Assembly: GCA_965200465.1 (NCBI GenBank) | Contig: OZ241358.1 | Span: 3,162,001 to 3,226,000 of the forward strand | Reading direction: 5' to 3' | Length of the DNA stretch: 64,000 nt | From: Azophilus sp965200465 | Lineage (GTDB): Bacteria; Pseudomonadota; Gammaproteobacteria; Pseudomonadales; Azotimanducaceae | Part shown: positions 8,900 through 16,330 of the stretch, piece after piece | How positions within the stretch are numbered: position 1 is the stretch's first letter | How the letters are laid out: each line of letters opens with the position of its first letter | Notes under the pieces: model-generated | Told to the model about the DNA's origin: nothing | The model's input: the letters and a program-made list of their open reading frames with translations, nothing else | The model's database searches: none | Translations under genes and position numbers: made by a program

Positions 8900-11248
8900 A
8901 TGCGCATAGTCGTCATTGGCGGCGGCCCCGGCGGCCTGTACTTCAGCCTGCTGACGAAAAAGGCCCGCCCGGACTGGCGCGTTGAGGTCTTTGAACAGAA
9001 CGGCGCCGAGGACACCTTCGGCTTCGGCGTGGTGTTCTCTGACGAAACCCTTGATGAGTTCCTCAGCCATGACCCGCCCTCCTACGGCAGCATCCGCAAC
9101 CGCATGGCCTATTGGGACGACATCGTCGTCCGCTACAAGGGGCGGGAGGTTCGCTGCGCCGGCCACGGCTTCGCCGGCTGCTCCCGGGTGGCCCTGCTGC
9201 GCATGCTGCAGCAGCGTTGCGCCGCCTTGGGCGTGGCGATGCGCTTCAACAGCCGCATCGACGTCCAAGACTTGCAGACGCGGTTCAAGGACGCAGACCT
9301 GATCGTCGCCGCCGACGGCATCAACAGCGCCGTTCGAGAATGCTTCAAGGCGCAGTTCCGGCCGCAGACCGCACACTGCCGCAACAAGTTCTCCTGGATG
9401 GGCTCCACTCGGCCGCTGGACGCCTTTCACTACTTTTTCCGGGAGACGGAGCACGGCATCGTCATCGCCCACACTTATCAGTACGAACCCGGCCGCAGCA
9501 CCTGGGTGATGGAGATGGGGGAAGCCTGCTGGCGCGGCCTGGGCCTGGACACCTGCACCGAAGCGGCAAGCGCAGAGCGCATTGAAGAGTTGTTTCGGGA
9601 GGAGCTTGAAGGGCACCCCCTGCTGATCAACCATTCCCTGTGGCGCAACTTTCCGCGGGTCTCCTGCGCCAACTGGCATTTCGGCAAGCTGGTGCTGCTG
9701 GGCGACGCCAAGGCGTCCGCCCACTACTCCGTGGGCTCCGGCACCAAGCTGGCGATGGAGTGCGCCATCGCCCTTTCCGAAGCAGTCGTTGCACACGGCG
9801 AATCCAGCCTTGATGACGCCTTCAACGCCTATGAGGAGGCCCGCCGCACCCAAGTGGAGATCACCCAGCACAACGCGGACGTCTCCTTGCGCTGGTTCGA
9901 GCATGTGGAGCGCTCCTGGGACATGCAGCCCATGCAGTTCGCCACCACGGTGCTGGCCCGGGCCAAAAGCATCACCTACGACAACCTGGCGCTGCGCGAC
10001 CCCTCCTTCATTGCGCGGGCGAACGCCGAGTTCCTGCAAACCCACTTCGAGGAGACCGGCTACGACTGCCGCAAGCTCAAGCCCGCCCCCATGTTCACCC
10101 CCATCCGGCTGCGCGGCATGGAACTGGCCAACCGAGTCGTGGTCTCGCCCATGGCGCAGTATTCGGCGGTGGACGGAGTGCCGACGGACTGGCACTTCGT
10201 CCACTACGGCAGCCGCGCCCTGGGCGGCGCCGCGCTGATGTTCGTGGAGATGACCTGCCCTTCCCCGGAGGCGCGCATCACCACCGGCTGCACCGGGCTT
10301 TGGAACGACGAGCAGGAGCGGGCCTTGGGCCGCATCGTCGATTTCGTCCACGGCAACGGCGGCGCCCGCATCTGCCTGCAGCTAGGCCACGCCGGGCGCA
10401 AGGGCTCCACCCAGCTCGGCTGGCAGGAGATGGACCATCCCATGCCCGCCGGCAACTGGCCCTTGGTTTCGGCCTCCGACAACCCCTACATGGAGGGCGT
10501 CTCGCAGCGCCCGGCGGCCCTCACCCGCCCGCAGATGGACATCGTCCGCGATCAGTTCGCCGCCGCCAGCGAGCGGGCCGAGCGGGCCGGCTTCGACATG
10601 CTGGAGCTGCACTGCGCCCACGGCTATCTGCTCGCCTCCTTCCTGTCGCCGCTGACCAACCTGCGCAGCGACGCATACGGCGGCGGCATCGACAACCGGA
10701 TGCGCTATCCGCTGGAGGTGTTCGCCGCCATGCGCGAGGTCTGGCCCAGCGGCAAGCCCATGTCCGTGCGCATCTCCGCCTGCGACTGGAAGGAGGGCGG
10801 CATCAGCGAGGCGGACACGGTGGCCATCGCCAAGGCGTTCGCCGAGGCCGGCTGCGACCTCATCGACGTATCCGCCGGGCAAACGGTGCCGGACCAAGCC
10901 CCGGTCTATGGCCGCATGTTCCAGACCCCCTTCGCCGAAGCCATCCGCAACGTCACCAACATCAAGACCCTGGCGGTGGGCAACATCACCAGCGCCGAAC
11001 AGGTCAACACCATCATCGCCTGCCGCCGGGCGGACTTGGCGGCCTTAGCCCGCCCCCACCTGACCAACCCCTACTTCACCCACCAAGCCGCCGCTTGGTA
11101 CGGCGCCCAGGTCGCGGACTGGCCCAAGCAGTACCTGCCGGGCCGCGACCAGCTTTACCGGGAGGCGGAAAAGGAGAGGGAGAAGCTGCGGGAACTGCAA
11201 ATCAAAGCCAAGCCGAGCTCTCATGGCGTGGGGGGACGGGCGACCTAG
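8900..11248 (+). CDS. 2-aminobenzoyl-CoA (or salicylyl-CoA) monooxygenase/reductase, fused FMO-OYE
   Basis: The 782-residue protein fuses two flavoprotein modules. Residues 1 to about 395 are a class A flavin monooxygenase: GGGPGGLYFSLL dinucleotide motif at the N-terminus and LLGDAKASAHYSVGSGTKLA FAD motif. From about residue 397 (MFTPIRLRGMELANRVVVSP) an old-yellow-enzyme/NADH:flavin oxidoreductase follows, with LHCAHGYLLASFLSPLTNLR. This exact fusion and length are known from 2-aminobenzoyl-CoA monooxygenase/reductase of Azoarcus evansii and from proteins annotated salicylyl-CoA 5-hydroxylase. It would hydroxylate and reduce the aryl-CoA ring. ATG 8900 gives the typical MRIVVIGGGPGG start. 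No aryl-CoA ligase gene lies nearby, so the substrate is unresolved. Confidence 0.88.
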   Translation: MRIVVIGGGPGGLYFSLLTKKARPDWRVEVFEQNGAEDTFGFGVVFSDETLDEFLSHDPPSYGSIRNRMAYWDDIVVRYKGREVRCAGHGFAGCSRVALLRMLQQRCAALGVAMRFNSRIDVQDLQTRFKDADLIVAADGINSAVRECFKAQFRPQTAHCRNKFSWMGSTRPLDAFHYFFRETEHGIVIAHTYQYEPGRSTWVMEMGEACWRGLGLDTCTEAASAERIEELFREELEGHPLLINHSLWRNFPRVSCANWHFGKLVLLGDAKASAHYSVGSGTKLAMECAIALSEAVVAHGESSLDDAFNAYEEARRTQVEITQHNADVSLRWFEHVERSWDMQPMQFATTVLARAKSITYDNLALRDPSFIARANAEFLQTHFEETGYDCRKLKPAPMFTPIRLRGMELANRVVVSPMAQYSAVDGVPTDWHFVHYGSRALGGAALMFVEMTCPSPEARITTGCTGLWNDEQERALGRIVDFVHGNGGARICLQLGHAGRKGSTQLGWQEMDHPMPAGNWPLVSASDNPYMEGVSQRPAALTRPQMDIVRDQFAAASERAERAGFDMLELHCAHGYLLASFLSPLTNLRSDAYGGGIDNRMRYPLEVFAAMREVWPSGKPMSVRISACDWKEGGISEADTVAIAKAFAEAGCDLIDVSAGQTVPDQAPVYGRMFQTPFAEAIRNVTNIKTLAVGNITSAEQVNTIIACRRADLAALARPHLTNPYFTHQAAAWYGAQVADWPKQYLPGRDQLYREAEKEREKLRELQIKAKPSSHGVGGRAT

Positions 11249-11323
11249 CCAAGCCCGGTTGTTCCCACCGCCGCATTGACGCACAATAGCGCCCAGCGGC
11301 CACGATGCCGCCGTGCATTGTCA

Positions 11324-11400
<77 letters not shown>

Positions 11401-11439
11401 ACTCCACGATGCCGGCCCAACCAACGGAGAACCGCAGCT

Positions 11440-11979
11440 ATGGTTGACTTTCATGATCCCCGCGCCCCCACCGGCGTTAAGTCGGAGCCTTACGGCCTCG
11501 CCATCGACCTCAAGCGCATGAATGACCCTTGCGTCGCCTTCCTCGCCAACGGCTTTCCAGATGCGGAACGCTTCCTAGGGAAGATCGCCAAGGCCATGCA
11601 GCGCATCCTGCCGCAGCTAAGCATCCGCGCCTTCAACAAGGGGGACGCCTCCTCCCCAGCGCCGGCGGCCATGCTCGAGGAAGTCCGCAACGGCTGCCAC
11701 GCAGCCGTCACCGCCTACGGGCACTGAGGCAGTTGCACCACCGGCACCGTGCGTGACGGCATTGCAATCGCCCGGGCGGGCATTCCGGCGGTCGCCTTGG
11801 TGACCGAAAAGTTCTGGCCGCAAGGGGACTTCGTGGCGAATTCCCTAGGCATGGCGGACGTCCCTCGGCTGCGCCTGCCGCATCCCGTGGCCGGCACTGG
11901 CGAAGCGAACATGGAGCGGCTGGCGGAGGCGCTGGCGCCGGCCGTGATTGAGGTTCTGGCTGCAGCCCCGGCGCAGTAG
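11440..11979 (+). CDS. UGSC-family selenoprotein (in-frame TGA read as Sec)
   Basis: The reading frame from ATG 11440 reaches TGA at 11725-11727 and continues without a break to TAG 11977-11979. Read with selenocysteine at codon 96 the product is 179 residues and holds the motif U96-G-S-C99 followed by TTGTVRDGIAIARAGIPAV. This is the diagnostic segment of the UGSC family, named for the position where Sec or Cys occurs. Both sides of the TGA are family-like: the N-terminal part ends in EEVRNGCHAAVTAYGH and the C-terminal part has VTEKFWPQGDF and RLPHPV. The hairpin at 11728-11772 supplies a recoding signal. An annotation pipeline would cut this gene at residue 95. The biochemical role of UGSC proteins is not established; Sec/Cys pairing suggests thiol-redox chemistry. 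Confidence 0.88.
11728..11772 (+). promoter_or_regulatory. Bacterial-type SECIS hairpin directly after UGA
   Basis: The 45 nt after the TGA can fold into one extended hairpin: GGC/GCC at the base, then TTGCA/TGCAA, a symmetric CCA/CAT internal loop, CCG/CGG, a G-A mismatch, CAC/GTG and a five-nt apical loop CGTGC. The loop starts 20 nt past the UGA and has G as second base. Both fit the usual bacterial SECIS description (loop roughly 16-37 nt downstream, G among the first two loop bases). The hairpin is inside the coding frame, as expected for SelB-dependent decoding in bacteria. Folding was done by eye. Confidence 0.72.
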
Positions 11980-12066
11980 GGCCGTGCCCCAGGTTCACGC
12001 CAAGCAGCGGCGCGACCTTGAGTTCGGTTGCGTCGCCCGGCGGCGTTCCCCTGCGGAAGCCACCGC

Positions 12067-13167
12067 ATGAGCGCCATGCTGTCGGCGGCGGATGAAGCGG
12101 CGGCGCTGGAGCTGCTGCATCGCCTGCGCTGCACGGACGGCCTGCCGGCCGTCATTCCCACGGAAGAGCGGGTGGCGGCAATGGCCTTGGCTTCGGGCTT
12201 GGACCGAGAGCTGTCCCTCGGCGAAATGGGGCCGGCCAAGGGCATCGCCACGGTGGAGAAGGTGGCGGTGGCGGCGGTGATGGCCGGCTGTCTGCCGGAG
12301 CACATGCCGGTGGTCGTCGCCGCTGTGCGCGCAGTCCTGGATGCACGCTTCGACCTCACCGAAATGCAGGCCACCACCCACTGCACCGCGCCGCTCATCC
12401 TGGTCAACGGCCCGGCGCGGCGCGACCAAGGCCCCATCGCCTCCGGCTTCGGCGCCCTCGGCCCCGGCCACCGCGCCAACGCCAGCATCGGCCGCGCCCT
12501 GCGCTTGGCGATGATCAACATCGGCGGCGGGCGGCCCGGCGAGTCGGACATGGCGCTTTTGGGGCATCCCGGCAAGTTCACCTATTGCTTGGCGGAGGAC
12601 GAGGAAGCCAGCCCCTTTCCACCCCTGCATGTTGACCTTGGCTTCGCCGCCAGCGACAGCGTGGTCACCGTCATCGGCGCCGAAGCGCCCCATTCGGTGC
12701 TGTTCAGCGGCGCCGGCGACGACCCCGAACGCCACCTGCGGCTGCTGGAGGTTCTGGCCGCCGGGCTTGCCAACATCGCCACCAACAACGCCGTGCTGAG
12801 CGGCGGCGCGGCGGTGGTGGCGCTGAACCCGGAACACGCCGAAGCGCTGGCCGCAGCCGGCTTGAACCGCCAAGACGTCGCCGGCCGCCTCCAGGAACTC
12901 TGCGCCCAGCCCTTGGCGGACCTGCGCCGTTACGCGCCGGCCTTCGCCCCAGGCCGCGCCGCGGACGGCGATCAAACGGCCCGGCCCTGCTTCGCCAGCG
13001 CCGAGGACATTCTTGTCATCGTCGCCGGCGGCAACGGCCTCTATTCCATGGTCATGCCTAGCTGGTGCGCCGGCCCGCACCGCAACCGGGCGGTGAGCGT
13101 CAAGGTGGAAACCGGCCAGTTCTGCGAGGTTCCCTCCCTAGCAAAACAGGGCGCCGAGCCAACCTAA
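12067..13167 (+). CDS. Unrecognised 366-residue protein downstream of UGSC gene
   Basis: I do not recognise the family with certainty. The product from ATG 12067 (GGAAG upstream) has 366 residues, no signal peptide and no clear membrane span. Conserved-looking blocks are TTHCTAPLILVNGPAR (about residue 105), LGPGHRANASIGRALRL (about 135) and NIGGGRPGESDMALLGHPG. The Thr-His-Cys and Gly-rich blocks look like an active site, but this is an impression. It follows the selenoprotein gene by 87 bp on the same strand and precedes the P450 gene by 120 bp. A functional tie to the UGSC protein is inferred from position alone. Confidence 0.75.
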   Translation: MSAMLSAADEAAALELLHRLRCTDGLPAVIPTEERVAAMALASGLDRELSLGEMGPAKGIATVEKVAVAAVMAGCLPEHMPVVVAAVRAVLDARFDLTEMQATTHCTAPLILVNGPARRDQGPIASGFGALGPGHRANASIGRALRLAMINIGGGRPGESDMALLGHPGKFTYCLAEDEEASPFPPLHVDLGFAASDSVVTVIGAEAPHSVLFSGAGDDPERHLRLLEVLAAGLANIATNNAVLSGGAAVVALNPEHAEALAAAGLNRQDVAGRLQELCAQPLADLRRYAPAFAPGRAADGDQTARPCFASAEDILVIVAGGNGLYSMVMPSWCAGPHRNRAVSVKVETGQFCEVPSLAKQGAEPT

Positions 13168-13287
13168 GTGCGGGCAGAGCCGCCCACCGCCCACTGGGGG
13201 ACGCCCCTGAACGGCGCCGCCAACGGACGGCCGTGCATTTGTTAACCTAGGCAACCCCGCAGCCTGGGAACCCAAGAGGCCAAGCCC

Positions 13288-14604
13288 ATGAACAGCGCCT
13301 ACGCAAACCTTCGTGAGAAGGCCCAAAGCATCAAGGCGGCGAAGCACGTCAGCCGGCGGCGGCAGCGCTGGCCCATCGACCTGAACGCCGACCCATGCAA
13401 GATTCCCTTGGATCAGCTCAACGTCGCCAACCCGGAACTGTTCAAGCACGACGCCTTTGCGCCCTACTTCGCCCGCCTGCGGGCGGAGGCCCCCGTGCAT
13501 TACTGCAAGGACAGCCAATACGGCCCCTATTGGTCCATCACCCGCTACAGGGACATTGTGGAGGTGGAGAAGGCCCACGACATCTTCTCCTCCGCATACG
13601 AGCTGGGCGGCGTCCTCATTCAAGGCTCCACCCAATCCGTTTCGGAAACGCCGATGTTCATTCAAATGGACCCGCCGGAGCATGACGTGCAACGCAAGGC
13701 GGTGGCGCCCCGCTTCACCCAAAGGAGCCTCCGCGAACTGGAGGGCCTGATCCGCGAGCGGGCCGGGCGCATACTGGACGGACTGCCCCGCGGCGAAACC
13801 TTCGACTGGGTGCAGCTCGTCTCCGTCGAACTCACCGGCCAAATGCTGGCCAGCCTGTTCGGCCTGCCGCAGGAGGAGCGCCATCGGCTGATCCGCTGGT
13901 CCAACATCTTCAGCAATGCGGACAACCCCGAACTGGTGGCCTCCTCCGGGGACTACTACGAAGCCTTGGCGGCCTGCGGGGACTACTTTCAGGCGATCTG
14001 GGCGGACCGGGCGGGGCGGGCGCCCAACGGGGACTTGGTCTCCATGCTCGCCCACGGCGCGGAGACGCGCACCATGGGGCCGAAGGAGTTCCTAGGCAAC
14101 GTGGTGCTGCTGCTGGTGGGCGGCAACGACACCACCCGCAACTCCATCAGCGGCGGCCTGCTGGCCCTGCACGACAACCCCGCCGAATACGCCAAGCTGC
14201 GACGCAACCCCGGCTTGGTCACAAGACTGGTGCCGGAGATCATTCGCTGGCAGACGCCGCTGACCCACATGCGCCGCTGCGCCGTTCAAGATGTGGTTTT
14301 CAGGGGCAAGACCATCCGCAAGGGCGACGCGGTGGTGCTCTGGTACATCTCCGGCAACCGGGACGGTTCCGCGATAGACCGGGCGGATGAGTTCATCATC
14401 GACCGTCCCCGGCCGCGGCAGCACCTGTCCTTCGGCTTCGGCATCCACCGCTGCCTGGGCAACCGCTTGGCGGAACTGCAACTGCGGGTGCTCTGGGAGG
14501 AGATTCTGCGCCGCCGCCTGAACATCGAGGTGGTCGGCCCGCCGGAGCGGGCCAATTCGGCGCTGTTCCGCGCCATTAACCGGCTGCCGGCGCAAGTCCA
14601 CTAG
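13288..14604 (+). CDS. Cytochrome P450, CYP153-like hydroxylase
   Basis: A full-length 438-residue soluble P450. The I-helix has GGNDTTRNS, the K-helix EIIRWQTPLTHMRR, and the haem loop FGFGIHRCLGNRLAELQ with ligand Cys389. Segments such as HYCKDSQYGPYWS and WYISGNRD closely resemble CYP153 enzymes, which omega-hydroxylate alkanes, fatty acids and related chains using ferredoxin and ferredoxin reductase. Those partners normally sit beside CYP153 genes but are absent here. The N-terminus is basic and about 30 residues longer than needed. The gene is co-oriented with the selenoprotein and nitronate monooxygenase genes. The substrate is unknown. Confidence 0.9.
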   Translation: MNSAYANLREKAQSIKAAKHVSRRRQRWPIDLNADPCKIPLDQLNVANPELFKHDAFAPYFARLRAEAPVHYCKDSQYGPYWSITRYRDIVEVEKAHDIFSSAYELGGVLIQGSTQSVSETPMFIQMDPPEHDVQRKAVAPRFTQRSLRELEGLIRERAGRILDGLPRGETFDWVQLVSVELTGQMLASLFGLPQEERHRLIRWSNIFSNADNPELVASSGDYYEALAACGDYFQAIWADRAGRAPNGDLVSMLAHGAETRTMGPKEFLGNVVLLLVGGNDTTRNSISGGLLALHDNPAEYAKLRRNPGLVTRLVPEIIRWQTPLTHMRRCAVQDVVFRGKTIRKGDAVVLWYISGNRDGSAIDRADEFIIDRPRPRQHLSFGFGIHRCLGNRLAELQLRVLWEEILRRRLNIEVVGPPERANSALFRAINRLPAQVH

Positions 14605-14693
14605 CCGCTGCCCGCCGGCGCTTCGCAATCTTCATGCATGCATGAATTCCCGCGTATCGCTGGTTTTCGCGCCATTTTGGAAGGACGACGCCC

Positions 14694-15830
14694 ATGAACT
14701 CAAAAATCTGCGATTTGCTCGGCATTGAGTTCCCATTGTTCGCCTTCAGCCACTGCCGGGACGTGGTGGCGGAGGTCAGCAAGGCCGGCGGCTTTGGCGT
14801 ACTGGGCGGCGCCGGCCACACGCCGGAGAGCTTGGACATCGAGCTTAACTGGATCGACAGCCAAGTGAACGGGGCGCCCTACGGCGTCGATATCATCGTG
14901 CCCACCAGCATGGACGCCAAGGAAGGCGGCCTGACGCCGGAGGAGGTGGAGGCGCGCATACCGCCGGAGCACAAGGCTTATGTGGAGCGCATCCTAGCGG
15001 AGAACGGCTTGGACACTGGCGATCTTTGGGATCGTCGGGTCAGCCAGGACTTCGGCGACAACATGCGCGAAAAAGGCGCCGCCGAGGTGCTGGACGCAGC
15101 CTTCTCCCACCCGATCAAGCTCATCGTCAACGCGCTTGGAGTGCCGCCTCAGGCCATGATGCGGCGGGCGCGGGCGGCGGGCGTTCCGGTGGGTGCCCTG
15201 GTCGGCACCCGGGAGCACGCCATCAAGCATGCGGAGGCCGGCGTGGACGTGCTGGTGGTGGCCGGCACCGAGGCCGGCGGCCACTGCGGCGAAGTCTCCA
15301 CCCTGGTGCTGGTGCCGGAAGTCGTGGAGGCCGTCAAACCCTATGGGGAGCTGCCGGTGCTGGCCGCCGGCGGCATCGTCACCGGGCGGCAGATGGCGGC
15401 CTGCATGGCCATGGGCGCCGCCGGCGCTTGGACCGGCTCCGTCTGGCTGACCACCGCGGAGGCGGAAACCACGCCCTCCGTGAAGGAGAAGATGCTGTCC
15501 GCCAACTCTCGGCAGACGGTGCGCTCCCGCAGCCGCACCGGCAAGTACACCCGGCAATTGCGCTCTCCCTGGACCGACGCTTGGCAAGCCGAAGAGGCCC
15601 CGGAGCCGTTGCCGATGCCGCTGCAAAGCCTAGTCAGCGAGCCGGCGCTGCGCAAGATCGACAAGCTCGCCGAAGGCGGCGACCCGGCCGCCAAGCGCCT
15701 GGCCACCTACTGGGTGGGGCAAGGGGTGGGGCTGATGAACGCCTCCCTGTCCGTGCGCACGGTGGTGTTCGACTTCATGCAGGACTTCGCCGAGGCGGCG
15801 GAAAGACTGGGCGGGCTGCTTGAAGACTGA
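14694..15830 (+). CDS. Nitronate monooxygenase-like flavoprotein
   Basis: The 378-residue product is an FMN-binding TIM-barrel protein of the 2-nitropropane dioxygenase/nitronate monooxygenase family. It starts LLGIEFPLFAFSHCRDVVAE, contains AGTEAGGHCGE with the family's catalytic His near residue 196, and LPVLAAGGIVTGRQMAA as the phosphate-binding segment. A purine-rich GGAAGGACGA lies shortly before ATG 14694. Family members oxidise nitronates, but many related proteins act as enoyl reductases or have no known substrate. It ends the rightward cluster that begins with the selenoprotein; an IS30 remnant follows. Confidence 0.88.
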   Translation: MNSKICDLLGIEFPLFAFSHCRDVVAEVSKAGGFGVLGGAGHTPESLDIELNWIDSQVNGAPYGVDIIVPTSMDAKEGGLTPEEVEARIPPEHKAYVERILAENGLDTGDLWDRRVSQDFGDNMREKGAAEVLDAAFSHPIKLIVNALGVPPQAMMRRARAAGVPVGALVGTREHAIKHAEAGVDVLVVAGTEAGGHCGEVSTLVLVPEVVEAVKPYGELPVLAAGGIVTGRQMAACMAMGAAGAWTGSVWLTTAEAETTPSVKEKMLSANSRQTVRSRSRTGKYTRQLRSPWTDAWQAEEAPEPLPMPLQSLVSEPALRKIDKLAEGGDPAAKRLATYWVGQGVGLMNASLSVRTVVFDFMQDFAEAAERLGGLLED

Positions 15831-15867
15831 GCGCGGACGGGCGCCCAATACCCCCCACACTCAAGTC

Positions 15868-16230
15868 TCAAGTGCATATTCGGGTTAGCGTTTGAGACAC
15901 GCCGTAGCAAGCCTCATGAGGCGTTCTCCAGCCGAGCACCCTCATCGGCTTGGAGTTGATCTTGTCCAAGGCGGACTGAATCTCCCCGTCCGTCACGCCG
16001 GTCAGCGATGTCCCCTTCGGGAAGTGCCGCCGGAGCCGACCGTTCAGCCACTCGTTCGTGCCGCGCCGCTCCGCCGCTCCCATGCGCTTGTCTTGGAGCA
16101 GGCGCCCGTAAATCGCCTCGTGGCCGACCCTGACACCCTGCTCGGGCAGCAGGGGCGAGACGTCCGCCTCGGAACCCGTCGCCGGAAACTCCCCCATCCG
16201 ACGGCCCGACAGTGTATGGGAAGGCCCCAT
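15868..16230 (-). pseudogene. IS30-family transposase remnant lacking DDE core
   Basis: The minus-strand frame shows an IS30-like helix (GVRVGHEAIYGRLLQDKRMG) joined directly to the family C-terminus (RRGTNEWLNGRLRRHFPKGT, then NSKPMRVLGWRTPHEACYG). In intact IS30 transposases about 150-200 residues with the catalytic DDE core lie between these parts, so an internal deletion has removed the active site. The N-terminal third is also gone; the sequence upstream of about 16230 is not transposase-like. No convincing terminal inverted repeats or target duplication are visible. It separates the P450 cluster from the glycosyltransferase block. Confidence 0.8.
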
Positions 16231-16330
16231 TTGGGGCGCGGAGTTTTCTCTGCCAGCGCATCCGGACGGTTGATGTTTGAGAAGACGATGCAATCCGAGG
16301 GCGGATTTTTTTGTTGCCCCCAGCAAGCGC

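Noticed and set aside
8732..10351. Long open minus-strand frame opposite the monooxygenase/reductase
   Set aside because: Gly/Ala/Val-rich antisense product without domain features; the plus-strand gene is unambiguous.
11725..11727. Ordinary stop codon or nonsense mutation in the UGSC gene
   Set aside because: The family motif needs Sec or Cys exactly here, the downstream frame is intact and a SECIS-like hairpin follows.
15885..16278. Terminal repeats of the IS30 remnant (GTTTGAGA motifs near 15890 and 16274)
   Set aside because: The two copies have the same orientation, not the inverted one required for IS ends.
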